A stretch of DNA of 64,000 bases from Ditylenchus dipsaci (GCA_004194705.1 SADC01000195.1:186001-250000), one strand, 5' to 3'. Shown: positions 32,225-43,811, counted from the first letter of the stretch. Translations and numbers: made by a program. The notes: generated from the letters alone by a model not told the origin.

Positions 32225-33530
32225 CTCTGTAAAACAGCATTCGCGAATACATCTAATAAAAGTTAACTGTACAGTTGAGCTATCTAAAATAGCAAAACAT
32301 TTGTAGCTACTAGCTACTCAAAAGGATAAAAAGTACAACAAATGGAACAAAACTCTTCATACATACACCCATTGAGCTGTAATCAAATGCTGCTGCTGCA
32401 TTTATTGATTCATTCAAACAACAACATTATTTAATGGGTAGGGGACAGCCAAATCCCCCATTGAATGACCAGACTGATCAGTACTACTATCAAAGGGTCC
32501 AGCTGCTATTGGCCTATAAAATAAAACTGGGTGATTTATCAAAAGTGGTGTTGTGTGTGTCCCTTATCTAATCTGGAGTATTTCCCTTTCTTACTGACCA
32601 ACTGAAACAAAGATGGGAAATTGGCAAACTTTTGAATGCAGTTCCCGCTTCTTTTGATCGCTTTGTAAAAAATATCTGTCCCTTGATGAGCCGCGGGCAG
32701 TGTTTCCCTTTGCGGATTTATATACACTTCGTTCTTTGTGTGTTTGCACAATTTGTAGGAAAATTTGTGGACATCAGTTTTTGCAGAAGATTATACCTGT
32801 GAATTCAGAAATATTGAAAGTGGAACTCATACACACTGCGCGCCCAGTGATGCCTGTGGGCTTTATCGCAAAGCACAAGCAGAATCACAGACACAGAGAC
32901 GGATTCAGGAAAAAAATGTGAAACTGAGTGATCCTTGTGACCCCCAAGTGCCGGCCCCCTCCAATGAGTATTTTTTTCTAAGCGTACTATTTTGGATTCT
33001 TTATTTTTTTTAGTTTTCTTTTTTACAGTGTGAAGCGCGATAACTTAGGCTTAGGTTTAGGCTTAGTCGTTAGGTAAAAATGAAAAAAGTTTGCTTAAAG
33101 AAAAATACTCTTTGAAGGGGAGGGGGGGGCGGTCACTTGGGATGTTGTCATTTTGCAATAAAAGAGCTGTCCCCGCGAATTCAAAAACTCGATATTGCCA
33201 TTTTTATCAACGGCGATGGTCCTTTAAATCATATATTTCGATTTTTGCGACGTGAAATAAATTTGTTTCATTTTTTATTGTTAAATAAGTTGTTGAATTG
33301 TACCCTTTGTGATGGTCACATGAAAATTGTAAAATAATTTGGGGCTAATTTTGGATTAAAAGTGCATGGTTGCCCGAATTTTAAATTTGTCCGCGCCAAT
33401 TCAAAAAAAAAAAATCCGAATCATTGAACTTCTACACGGACTCTTCACCTTGGTTTCTGACAAAACAAGGCCTAGGATTTAATTTTAGGTATGTTTCTAT
33501 TAGAAACCAAGTTGAAAAATTTGACCCTAC
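32225..33530. other. Intergenic stretch
   Basis: Short open frames at 32700-33013 are uncorroborated. The sequence near 33215 (ATGGTCCTTTAA) is an end of a TTAA-group element with no partner found. Confidence 0.25.
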
Positions 33531-33535
33531 CGGAG

Positions 33536-33955
33536 TATACCCCCCCCCGCCCAAATGAATTTTTTTAAAGTGTTTTTAAACACCCTATATCGACCCAAAA
33601 TTGCTTCAGGAGTTCAAAAAAGACATTATTTTTAAGTTCTGGTTAATAAAAATTTGAGTTTTGGACATTTTGAAATTTCGACCATTTGCCTGTTTTGGCA
33701 TGTTTTGGTCACCGGAGCTGGGCAAAAATAGTCTCTAAATACATTTTTGATCAAAAGTCTTGCTCGGAATTATGTATAAGGTAAGTGAGTGCGCGCATCT
33801 CTAACCAACCAAGCCCCCTGCGCCCCCTTCGGGGGTCAAAAAAATGCCTTTTTTGAACACCTGAGGTCAATTTAGGTCGATATAGGGTGTTTGGGAACAT
33901 TTAAGGTTTTTAATTACTTATAAAAAGTTGGTTTTTGGGGGGTACAGTGGAATAG
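33536..33955. mobile_element. Hairpin-family element, short subfamily
   Basis: The left arm has ACCCCCCCCCCGCCC and CACCCTATATCGACC; the right arm has GGTCGATATAGGGTGTTTGG. The centre carries TATAAGGTAAGTGAGTGCGC and the GC-rich stem. Confidence 0.5.
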
Positions 33956-34104
33956 CGGCAAGTTTTTTCTCTCTTGAAAAAAGCATAGATAACAAAGAAA
34001 TTTAAATAAAAACTTCAGATTTTTATGAAAAAAATCAAACAAATACTAAAAAAGTTAAAAATTGGTGGTTTTTTAGAGCAAAAGTGGTGTTGTTTGAAAC
34101 AAAA

Positions 34105-34191
34105 TTGGAACTCGGGATTCAACGAATATCGGGATCGGGATTCTGGGAACTGATCGGGCGGGATCGGGATCCCGTCCCGTCATCATCTCTA
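34105..34191. mobile_element. Second CGGGAT-array hAT-like end
   Basis: ATCGGGATCGGGATTCTGGG-type repeats running to an outer end that reads TAGAGATGATGACGGGACGG on the minus strand. It shares the array and terminus with 505-640. Confidence 0.45.
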
Positions 34192-34899
34192 GTTTTTTCC
34201 AAAAAAATTATATGTCAACACTCAAGTATTTAAAAACTATTTTGTAAAATGAGTTCTGTAGCTCTTAGGCTGCTCTAAAAATTTTTGATAAGATGTTTTT
34301 GTAAAACCAGATACTCAATCAAAGTTTTTATCACCTAAAGTCAAAAATGTCAATACCAGCAAAACCCAGTCACATAATCGTAAGTGTGACTAATGAGTGT
34401 GATAAGTTGTGACTAATGAAGAGTTTGCGCACATTTTCCGGGGTCTGGGACATAAATTTGGGTACTTTTTACTAAAGTAAAAAAGTGAAAATCGTTGGGG
34501 GGGGAGGTATTCGCTACTAGGGTCAAATTTTTTTACTAACAAAATGTTTTTTAGATTTTAGTGGTCATTTTGATTACTAAATACATAGAACTATTTTAAA
34601 TTTTTGTACGTTTATCAGGAGTGTCTATTTATTGAACTTTGACTATATTTAAATCTACTTTTCAGCTGATCTACAATTGCTGATCATGATGCTTTACTTT
34701 TCTGTATTTTCTTTCTTTTGCTTAGCTAAATTCTAGATTGTGGAGGCTTCCAATTACATTTCTGATGCCTTTATTGAAAAAGGTAAATTATAGAAACCGG
34801 CCACAAAAAAGATATTTTCGGCCACAAAAAAGTTTTGCACCATAAAATTTGCTTTTTTTAAACAAAATTTGTCTTTTTTTGTGTTTGTGTTTTTTCTAT

Positions 34900-35350
34900 C
34901 TCTTCGCTCAAGGTAAGGTAAGGTAAGAGCTAAGGTAAGAGAGTGCGCGCATCTCTAACTCTCAACCTTCGGGGGCGCAAAGGGCTTGGTTGCTTGGGTT
35001 GAGATGCGCACACCCACATACCTTAGACGCAAATCACTCGAAAGTGACTCTGGATGCATAAAAATGTATGCATACCAGAGTTTATTTATGCGGTAGGCCC
35101 AGTCAACAAAACTATGTTCAACATCTTCCTTTTCACACTAAATTGGCCCTTTTCGGTCCTTTCCCACCCTAATATGGCCTTAAATCCCTTCAAAATCGTC
35201 AAAATGAGTGATTTTGGGTGGTCCCAAAACTCAGTTTTTTATTGACCAGAACTCAAAAATAATGCCTTTTTTGAACTCCTAAGGCATTTTAGGTCGATAT
35301 AGGGTGTTTGGAAACACTTTGAAAAAAGTTGATTTGGGGGGGGGTATATC
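34900..35350. mobile_element. Hairpin-family element
   Basis: The stem GATGCGCACACCCACATACC and the ACTCTGGATGCATAAAA arm match other copies. The right end is GGTCGATATAGGGTGTTTGG followed by a G10 tract. The left arm is shortened. Confidence 0.5.
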
Positions 35351-35572
35351 CAAGTAGCGCCAAAAATGATTTTTGAGAAAATCACAGCGAACGCACACCA
35401 AAACCGTGGTTTTTTAGCTGGGTGTTTTTAGTGGAGTTTCACCTTATATTTGGTGTAATTTTCTCGAAATTTATTTTTAATCAGGGTGTTTGACCACTCA
35501 ATTGATAGAGAAATAACTCATCTACAAAACGATGTAAAAACGTCTGAGATAGGAAAACAAAATATGTGAAAT

Positions 35573-35732
35573 ACCATATATTCTCTATTAATCCCCCACT
35601 CTCTAATAATCCCCACTCCCCATTTTTTTGACTAGGATTTCAGAGTTAAGGCCATTTTTGATCGACAATTTCCGCATTTTCGAGTGTTGAAAAATAATCC
35701 CCCATGGGGGTTAATAGAGAATATACGGTAAA
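35573..35732. mobile_element. TACCGTATT-family MITE
   Basis: ATACCATATATTCTCTATTA at the left and the inverse ending GAATATACGGTA at the right, with ATCCCCCA and TGGGGGTT inside. Confidence 0.5.
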
Positions 35733-36153
35733 TGTATCTGAAGTGAAGAAGCAGACGGTGTTTTTTTGGAGTTTTTGAGAACTTTTGTTTTTTCGCAAAT
35801 TTTGCAGACACAGTCATGTACAACCTTAAACTCAGAATGTAGCTTTGCTTTCTATTTTCATTTCGAGTATAAAATTGTATATAATAACGTCCACTAGAAT
35901 ATCGACAAAACCAAAGTTCTGAAACAGTTGTAAAAAAGATTAGGGGTTGAAAATAAAAATTAAATTGAATTAAGGTCGCGAAATTCTATTTTCTAGTCAA
36001 AATACCGCCCCCCCCCTATAGTCTGTCTTTTTTTAAAGCATGCATTTATTTTTTTTAAAGGACCATGGTTTTTGCGCGCGGTGGCATGTGCAGAATTTGA
36101 ATTGGCGGGGGACACTTCTCTTTCGTCTCAAACTTTACTCGGCTTGAGTTCAG

Positions 36154-36990
36154 AATCCCCCCCCACGGGGACTGATCAGATCGAGAAGATAACATCATAT
36201 TCGTGTTTCTCGACCCCGATTTCATGAGAAAGCCGGCTGTTTTTTGGTTCTGAGAAAAAAATTTTTTTCGATCCACAGGGGGGTATCATGGTTTTTTAGT
36301 CAAATTTGAAAAATTTAAATTGGCGCCTTTTGAATTTTAGAGGATTAAGGGCTGTATAGGGAGGGGAAGGGAATAAAAGGGGGCCACTAATGACTAAGGG
36401 CCCACTAACAAGAAGATGTTGAACATAGTTTTGAATACTGGGGCCTACCGCATAAATAAACTCTGGTATGCATGCTTTTTCATGTATCCAGAGTCACTTT
36501 CGAGTGATTTGTGTCTAAGGTATGTGGGTGTGCGCATCTCAACTCCAAGCCCCAAGCCCCTGCGCCCCCGAAGGGGCGCAGGGGGCTTGAGAGTTAGAGA
36601 TGCGCGCACGCACTTACCTTAGACATGATTCCGAGAAGTACACTTGATCATAAAATGCATATAGAGTATCTTTTTGCCACGGCCCAGTTGAAAAACATGG
36701 TGAGGCAGTCGAAGAATACAGATACTTCAATTTATAATGTTCTGCCATAAAAGTGGCCCCTTTTTATTCCCTTTCCTCCCAATACAGCCCTCAATCCCTT
36801 CAAAATTCAAAAGGCGCCAATTCAAAATTTTCAAATTTTGACTAAAAAACCATGATACCCCCCCTGTGGATCGAAAAAAATTTTTTTTTCTCAGAACCAA
36901 AAAAACAGCCGGTTTTCTCATGAAATCGGGTCGAGAAACACGAATATGATGTTATCTTCTCGATCTGATCAGTCCCCGTGGGGGGGGGTT
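36154..36990. mobile_element. Foldback element of the CTAAGG hairpin family (full length)
   Basis: Ends AATCCCCCCCCACGGGGACT and the inverse ending in a G tract. About 400-bp arms contain GAGAAAGCCGGCTGTTTTTT and TATTCGTGTTTCTCGACCC. The centre is the stem GCCCCTGCGCCCC with CTAAGGTATGTG on one side and the inverse of CTAAGGTAAGTG on the other. The closest relative is 18404-19184. Confidence 0.65.
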
Positions 36991-38435
36991 GATTCGAAAC
37001 TGCAACCCTTTACTCTTTGGAGTTGTTCGCCATAACTCCAAAGAGTATAGTACTTTTCAAGTTTCATGTTTATAGGAATGAAAAATTCCTGCGGATTCTT
37101 TTGCTATAAAAGTAGCGAAACTCATGATGTACAAAATACGATAAAAAATAAAATATAATACAATCAACTTTCAATTTAGTGTAAGTCCTGGGGCCCGGAA
37201 AGAGTGTACATTAAATCAAGAGTTAAAATAAATCGAGAGTACACTAAATCGAGGGTTTCAGATCGAAACAGCCAATAATATACACTAAATCGAGAGCTCT
37301 TGCCTTGATGACTTAATAATGATCCAAATTTTTAGTCAAAAAAGTTTTTGATTAACAAACGATAATAAAGATACTACAGTCAACTCTCGCTATAGTGCGA
37401 ATCTCGGTAAAATGCGTCATGTTCGATGTTTTGATTAGTTTACTTTGAATATAAAGCAACCACACCCTCACTATAGTGTGACTCTCTTGACCTACAACTG
37501 CTCTTCAACCCAACAAATGATTCTAGTAAGTTTAGAGGTTTGTTCTTGGGAAAATTTCAGGGTAGCTTATCTCAAATTCTCTATTTAAGGTCCATTCTCT
37601 CATTTATATATCTCATATATTTCAGCCCAAAAAAAATTTGCATATATGTTTTTTGCGTTTTCTTAGTTAACACGAGTTAGCTAATTCCACTTTCCAGATT
37701 TTGGTTGAGCGCCCAAAAATCTCAAAATCGAAAAAAAAAATTCCGACTTTTTTAGGGTTGGAAAATAAAGGCGCGCATCTTTTAATAGATAATATACGGT
37801 AATTCAGAAATTGTTTTTCAGTTCGCAGTAGAATTTAATAAATAATATAAATAAAATAAACAAAACTTTTTTGCTGAAACTTAGTTTTAGCCATCGAAAT
37901 TACATGTTTTACGTGCTCTTTTTTTATCTCTGCGAGTTTTTCAATCACAAGTTTATTGTATCTATTTTTATGTCACAAATAAGCAAATTTAGTCTCACTT
38001 TGGAGCTTAAAAGAGAACTTTTGTAATTTTGTACTAGTATCAAGGGCACCTCGACCACTCGGAAAATTGTACATTGAGCTTAAACGAAAGCCCACGATGT
38101 TCTGTGTACGATGACACTGAATTAGACTATTTTTGTCGGTAATTCGCCGAACTGTTGCCTCCGGAAGTTTGGTACGCACCAAAACCGGCACATTTTTGGA
38201 AGCAATTTATACTTAATAAAAATCTGATAACCTACACTTGTTCGAGAGCTTATTCGACGAAGAATGAGTTGTTCTTTCTAACGAGCACAAGAACTCTACC
38301 ATATGTCGTAAATTCCGGCAGAAAAAAGTGTTTTTTTTTTCAGAAAATCCGTATTTGTCGAACACCAGTTTTTGGCAAAAAATCGCCATAAAAATCGGAA
38401 ATCGCCCTGCACTTTCTGAATTTTTAGTGCATCAG
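36991..38435. other. Intergenic stretch with MITE remnants
   Basis: pogo-like fragments occur at about 37160-37310 and 37376-37480 (CAGTCAACTCTCGCTATAGT). A decayed TACCGTATT-type copy is at 37580-37800. No coding sequence recognised. Confidence 0.35.
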
Positions 38436-38442
38436 AAATAGG

Positions 38443-38510
38443 GTTGTCGAGTACTCGAAATTTTCGAGTACTCGACTCTACTCGATACTCGAAACCTGAA
38501 TAATTTCGAA
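38443..38510. mobile_element. hAT-like terminal array (GAGTACTCGA)
   Basis: TAGGGTTGTCGAGTACTCGA followed by repeats of CGAGTACTCGAC. The same TAGGGTTGTCGA terminus begins the element at 24455, but the repeated motif is different. The partner end was not found. Confidence 0.45.
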
Positions 38511-39510
38511 TATTGATTCTATAGTATAGCCTACAAAATAAATTTTTTGCGAATTCTCCAAAAATCGAATTACATTTTTGCGAGTTTGACATTTTTCGAG
38601 TTAACGTTCCGCCAATTCTTCGCTATTCGAAATATACATTTTTCAAATCACTATTTTGCGAATAGTACACTTTGCCAGTAATAAATTTTCAAGTCATTAT
38701 ACAGCCAAGACTTCTTGGTCGAGGTCGAGGCCGATCATGGTCACATTGCCTAGTCTTGGTTGAGGTCGTGGTCGAGGCAGGGTACCGCACAGGGTATAAT
38801 TATATATTAAAGTTATACCTGAATAATACTATTTTAGTATAAAAACAGTATTGTTTTATACCCTGGGCATAAAGTATAAGTTAATACCTTTTATACCCAA
38901 GGTATACAACCATACCCTGACCAATTTGAAGGAAAATCTCAATTGTAACGCCGGATTAATGTTAAGCATGGTTCACACCCTTTCAAAATTTGAATCTTAG
39001 TGTATTAGGGAAATTGGCGCCAAACAAAAAATTATCGAAAATGGTCGATTTGAGACACCTTTTTGTTTCATGCTGCTGACCAGGTTTTTTTCACTTTCGG
39101 CTTCTGCATGCTTTTTGCCAAAATATCCCTCACATGAAGGGCTTTCGAATGAGCCATCACTTGCCCATAAAGCAGTTAAAATTTCAAAACCAGAACTAAT
39201 TTCTGTGCAGATTTTCGAAGAAATTTCTTCGCATTATTGATTTGATCGAAATCTTGCCAAGTTTTTTTTTCTAAATTTTGTCAAACAAAACCGGAGACTC
39301 GATAGAGGAGTAAATTTGCTGCGTGTTGGTACCAAGGACGTATGCAAAAAATGCAAATTTAGGGTGTCTAATGCAAAAGTTAGATGATAAACGCAAAAAC
39401 CCCTATTTTTACTCGGAAAAATGCCAGTTGTTTGCTTAAAATGGTCTCTAGTTTTATAAACTCTGACTTTACAAAAATTGGTCTGATTATTCTTGTAGCT
39501 GAATGTCTGA

Positions 39511-40352
39511 CACGGGAAAGGCACGACCCGGGTGTGGCCTATTAAAAAACGTTATATACCAAAATGTAGCCCTAATTGAGCTAGTTAAGGAACCGTTCGC
39601 AGAATCTGCTATGGATCAATCTACGCTGAGAAATAATCTTTTTAAAATTACAAAAAAATTGTGTTGACATATAAGTCAAGAACAACCCTTTTCAACATGT
39701 GAGTTGGTGGCCGAGTGGATGAGTGGTGCGGCGCCGAACCTATTTCTTTTTTTTCGGGAAAGGTTCGACTCCAGTCGCGTGCACGTCTTTTTTATTTTCG
39801 GTTTTTTTAAAGCTTCACTTTCCTACACAAAATGACACGGGAGAGACAATAAAAATATTTTTAACGTCGTCGGATTTGTAATGCACATTGTGAACGGTAT
39901 ATATTTCATTTACGAACAACGAACAATTAATGACAATGATTATACCGTATATATATAATATATACCGTTCACAATGTGTATTACAAATCCGACGACGTTA
40001 AAAATATTTTTATTGTTCTCCCCGTTTCATTTTGTGTAGGAAAGTGAAGCTTTTAAAAAACCGAAAATAAAAAAGACGTGCACGCGACTGGAGTCGAACC
40101 TTTCCCGAAAAAAAAGAAATAGGTTCGACGCCGCACCACTCATCCACTCGGCCACCAACTCACATGTTTGAAAAGGGTTGTTCTTGACTTATATGTCAAC
40201 ACAATTTTTTTGTAATTTTAAAAAGATTATTTCTCAGCGTAGATTGATCCATAGCAGATTCTGCGAACAGTTCCTTAACTAGCTCAATTAGGGCTACATT
40301 TTGGTATATAACGTTTTTAATAGGCCACACCCGGGTCGTGCCTTTCCCGTGT
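39511..40352. mobile_element. 840-bp near-perfect palindrome with tRNA-like arms
   Basis: ACACGGGAAAGGCACGACCC on the left is inverted at the right end. The arms of about 390 bp meet at an AT-rich centre near 39931. Each arm contains a tRNA-like unit with an A box TGGCCGAGTGG (39708-39718) and a B box GGTTCGACTCC (39762-39772). The other copy lies inverted at about 40091-40156. Confidence 0.65.
39700..39785 (+). other. tRNA-like (Pol III promoter) sequence
   Basis: A and B boxes match the eukaryotic consensus. Their spacing of 43 nt between boxes fits a class II (Leu/Ser-like) tRNA. I could not fold a complete cloverleaf with matched acceptor ends, so I read it as a tRNA-derived SINE head, not a functional tRNA. 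Confidence 0.45.
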
Positions 40353-40437
40353 GAGCTATCTTTTGTTGTATGAGAGGTCCTAAAAACGACGACTTTTTCA
40401 GATTTTTTGACGGAATCAAATTTGGTGTAATTTTCAG

Positions 40438-40696
40438 GTATGATGAGGACTTGCAATCCAAGCTATCAAAGAAGCAGAGAGCAGGACGGAAATCAAGAAT
40501 CAATGAGAAGCAGGTTTAGCAGGTGTAACAGGTTGCGTTTGGTACTTCTTCTTAATCTCACTTATCCTCTCTTCAGCAAAGAAAACAGGAAAGATACGTC
40601 TGGGTAAGCTATTTTTCCTTGTTCTATCTATTTTTGCAGATTTTTGTAGCGAAATTGGCCGAAGAGAAGGAACAGCAGTTTACCCTCTCAGTTTAG
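40438..40696 (+). other. Coding-like exons of unknown origin
   Basis: Three in-phase exon-like blocks (40438-40513, 40577-40603, 40640-40696) with GT-AG borders encode a Lys/Arg/Gln/Glu-rich tail ending at TAG. The last overlaps the start of the RPB1-like block, so the two cannot both be normal exons of one transcript. No family recognised. Confidence 0.3.
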
Positions 40697-40966
40697 ATGC
40701 ATCGAAGAAGACCGTGACTGGCTCAGCATTTACCAGGAAATGCCCTACTTCAATCCTACGAATGCTAGTCCTTGGCTGCTGAGACTTGAGTTGGATCGCA
40801 AGCGAATGACGGATAAGAAGTTGAGCATGCATTTGGCTCTGCTGTGTGATGTGATGACTACGAAAGGTAAATTTTTGTTAGATTGTGTGTAATAATAATA
40901 ATCCACTTCCTTTATCTAGGAGATTTGATGACAATCACTCGACAAGGATCAACAGGCAAGAAGTAG
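40692..40966 (+). pseudogene. RPB1 (RNA polymerase II largest subunit) fragments
   Basis: Blocks 40692-40866 and 40920-40966 are split by a 53-nt intron. The first contains [20 protein letters not shown], a signature of the RPB1 C-terminal half. It passes directly into LLCDVMTTK, which with GDLMTITRQG across the intron matches a region about 200 residues further on in RPB1. The order is kept but the middle is deleted. A TAG stops the frame at 40964. The intron is retained, so the copy came from genomic DNA. Confidence 0.7.
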
Positions 40967-41244
40967 GCGCTTGGTCAATTAACTAAAGTCGGAACCGACT
41001 GCTTAGATCTGGTGGGTATTTTTGCAAGTGTAGTGTAGTAGCTTAATCTCTTTCTCAGGTTAACGATCTGTTCGACCGCTTGCTGGATGAATCCGCCCAC
41101 CTGGTCAAGTATGGCGAGACTCGTACGCTTTCTTCTCGCGAAATCCAGACCTCCGTTCATCTCGTCATGCCTGGAGAGCTGGCCAAGCACGCTATCCTGG
41201 ATGGAACCAAAACTATGTCCAAGTATAGTGATTCGTTAACTTGA
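40967..41244 (+). pseudogene. Histone H2B C-terminal fragment joined to RPB1
   Basis: Exons 40967-41011 and 41059-41244 are separated by a 47-nt intron. The product VNDLFDRLLDE, TLSSREIQTSVHL, MPGELAKHAILDGTK, then KYSDS and TGA is the histone-fold C-terminal half of H2B. The N-terminal tail and first helix are missing or replaced by RPB1-derived sequence across an in-frame TAG. Canonical animal H2B genes usually lack introns, so an intron here suggests a divergent variant as source, or an acquired one. Confidence 0.7.
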
Positions 41245-42085
41245 GCCGGAAATTGCTGACCAGCCATCGTCTCCTATTAAAAATCGTCCGTTACCGTCTT
41301 ATGTTGTTCCCACATTTGTTTTTTTTCTGACATAAAAAATCTCTGCTTGAACTTTCTTTTTCGAATAGAGCGGTGTTGATATAGGGTGTGTGATGAATTG
41401 GCTTAAAAAATTTGCTCGACAGAATTTTCACGGCACTTTTAGTACATTTATGGACATGATACATAACTAGTTGTGGGATGCCAGAATATTATTTCCGGAA
41501 TTCATGATACGGACAAACAAGATTTTGAAAAAGACATAAGATGCAATTTCTAAACAAAAGATCTTTTGGAGTAAAAGACCGTGTGCTTTTTGCAAAAAAA
41601 CAGTTCATTTTGGTGAAGAAAAGACAAAAAATTTAAAAAGGCGGATAAAAACGCCAATTTAATTCTTGGCGTTTTGTTTAAGTTGAACTACAAGGAAATT
41701 TGAATTTTGAAAGGGTGTGGGTTGATTAGATTGAAAAACTGCCTTTAAAATTTGAAGCTTAACATCAACTTTTAAATTCCACTCAACACAACAAATATTT
41801 GAATATCGAATTTTTGAATTTCAAATGTTTGTTGTCTTGAGCGAAATTTGACTTTTAGCAGTTAGTTTTCAGCTTCAAGAGCAGTTTTTTTAAGCAAATC
41901 AACTACGGTGAACATCAATCTACATAGCAACACTTCTATATAGCAACCTCTCTATATTGCATCCACCTCTGTGTTGCATCCGCTCTTTTTTTTTGGTTGC
42001 CCGGAAAATAAAGTACCTATTATTAACCCTCTATGTCGCATCCATCTATATTGCGTCCGGGCAGGGTCGGTCCCTTGCGGGTGTC
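41245..42085. other. Non-coding stretch downstream of the H2B fragment
   Basis: Contains a hairpin at about 41740-41920 (AAATTCCACTCAACACAACA and its inverse) of the family nested in the piggyBac-like elements, then a pogo-like end (ATAGCAACCTCTCTATATTG). Confidence 0.4.
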
Positions 42086-42197
42086 CCGTAAAAAGCGCCG
42101 CGCAAAAAGAGCCGGGAAAAAAGGCATGGAAAAAGTGCCAATTATTTATTTCATTTTTTGCCGACAGGTGAATTCGCCGATAACTTTTGAGTTTCTT

Positions 42198-42606
42198 ATG
42201 GCTCATTTATAAACGTTGTCGTTGTCGTCGTCGTTGTCGTTGGAAAAAAATGTTTTATAAAGGCACTTTTACGCCAACGACAACGCCAACGACGACGACA
42301 ATGACAACGACGACCTATTTATAAAATGTCCAACGACGACGCCAACGACAAAGACGATGCCAACGACAACGAAATTTTTTCTTCCAAATAAGACAAATTT
42401 TGCATTTCAAGTCAGAATTTTAAGGATTAAATATATTCTCCACACGTTTTCCCTCGAAATCTGTACTGAAAATACGAAGTTTGTCCAATTTCGAATGAAA
42501 AATTTCGTTGTCGTTGGCGTCGTCGTTGGCGAAAAAAAGGGTTTTATAAAAAAAAATATTCCAACGACAACGACGATGACAACGACAACGTTTATAAATG
42601 AGCCAT
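42198..42606. mobile_element. Element with CAACGA trinucleotide-rich terminal arrays
   Basis: Perfect inverted ends ATGGCTCATTTATAAACGTT. Both arms are arrays of GTCGTTGTCGTTGGC-like units, with a second inner pair near 42270-42370 and 42505-42535. The GGCTCATTT terminus is close to that of the MULE MITEs (GGCTCAAATTG), but no 9-bp duplication is visible. Confidence 0.6.
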
Positions 42607-42644
42607 TACGTGAATATCCTTGCATACAACAAGAAAGATGGAAT

Positions 42645-42965
42645 TTGAACATAGTTTTGCTAACTGGGGCCTACCGCATAAATAAACTCTGGTATGCATG
42701 TTTTATCATGCATCCAGAGTCACTTTCAAGTGATTTGTGTCTAAGGTATGTGTGTGTGCGCATCTCAACCCCAAGCAACCAAGCAGCCCCGAAGGGGGCG
42801 CAGGAGGCTTGGTTGGTTAGAATCTGGTTGGTTAGAATCCAATCTGAATGGTTGGTTAGAGATGCGCGCACTCACTTACCTTAGACATAATTCCGAGCAG
42901 GACTCTTAATCATAAAATGCATATGAAGATTCTTTTTGCCCAGCTCCAGTGACCAAAACAGGGTA
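42645..42965. mobile_element. Hairpin-family element
   Basis: The left arm ACTCTGGTATGCATG and CTAAGGTATGTGTGTGTGCG, the stem GGGGGCGCAGGAGGCTTGG, and the right arm GATGCGCGCACTCACTTACC followed by TTAGACATAATTCC match the other copies. The right arm is the inverse of CTAAGGTAAGTG. Confidence 0.55.
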
Positions 42966-43354
42966 AGAACCTTAATATAAGGTTTTGGGCTCACCTTGCC
43001 AGGGCCCAAATGCGAAAGCCCGAACAATTTACCTAGAGCCTTTCTCACGACGTTTTTTTTGCGGTGCTTTTAGAACGGCGCTTTTTGCCTCGGCGCTTTT
43101 AGAACGGCGCTTTTTGCCGCGGCACTTTTCGCAACGGCGCTTTTTGCAACGGCGCTTTTAAATCGGCGCTTTTTACGCAACTATAGAGGTTTGACTGTAT
43201 TCCTAAATTCGTTTTTAAATTACCGCCGTTTGAGTGATTTTTTAAAATCATAGTGTTTTTTGATCGTGAATGTAAATATTTCTACGTGCCTCCCTTATTG
43301 TAACTTCACTACTTTAGCCATCTGTTCATAGTCTGAAGGCAAGAGCATATCACG

Positions 43355-43665
43355 ATGTGGTACGAATACTCCTACTCTGGTAATAATCATTGATATTATC
43401 AAATTAACAATAAATTTTAGGAATCATCATGTGCGTAGGTCTCTGGGCTATGATGCATGTGCCTGGTCCTGGTAATTGGCTCGATACTGGAAGACTGAAT
43501 CGTCGTAACTTGGACCTCCCCAGCCGGTTGGTGTTTTCCTCAAATCTCTTTATTTGACGGACTGCGTCTGATATCTACTTTTTTAGATGCAACTTGTTCA
43601 AGCGTGACCACAGAATGACTGGCAACTACTACAAGATCAGCGGAATTGAAAGCATCAACGACTGA
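43355..43665 (+). CDS. NDUFA1: NADH dehydrogenase 1 alpha subunit 1 (MWFE), complex I
   Basis: Three exons, 43355-43379, 43421-43526 and 43587-43665, are separated by 41- and 60-nt GT-AG introns. The product is about 69 residues, against 70 in human. It starts MWYEYSYS, followed by a hydrophobic segment (IIMCVGLWAMM), which is the single membrane anchor. The tail contains FKRDHRMTGNYYKISGIESI, matching the family's ERDRRISG...Y...GLENI pattern. It is an accessory subunit of the membrane arm of respiratory complex I in the inner mitochondrial membrane. No frameshift or stop was found, so this is a probable functional gene. It is bordered on both sides by array-ended elements. Confidence 0.85.
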
Positions 43666-43734
43666 ATAGCTGCAAGAAAAATTAATTCTCAAGAATATTT
43701 TCTCTGCTTGTATCCTAGGAATTGTGTCTCTCTA

Positions 43735-43740
43735 AATAAA
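43735..43740 (+). other. Polyadenylation signal of NDUFA1
   Basis: AATAAA 70 bp after the stop codon. Confidence 0.55.
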
Positions 43741-43811
43741 TTGAATCGTATAGATAAAAATGGTGTATTAGCTAGTGACTCAAGAATTTACAGGGATATC
43801 ACACCTTTTTG

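Larger units (their letters stand above)
42086..43178. mobile_element. Element with GGCGCTTTTT terminal arrays
   Basis: The right end (43040-43178) is an array of about nine units near ACGGCGCTTTTTGC. The left end (42086-42165) has the inverse, GTAAAAAGCGCCG and decayed copies. Between them lie a GTCGTT-array element and a hairpin-family copy, so this is a nested stack. Confidence 0.45.

Noticed and set aside
39700..39785. Functional tRNA gene
   Set aside because: The boxes are good but the acceptor and anticodon stems do not pair convincingly, and the sequence is duplicated in a palindrome.
40967..41244. Functional histone H2B gene
   Set aside because: The N-terminal tail and first helix are missing, a TAG interrupts the frame, and upstream sequence is RPB1-derived.
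42357..42884. 175-codon open frame
   Set aside because: It runs across a CAACGA array and a hairpin element; the peptide is Thr-repeat followed by element sequence.
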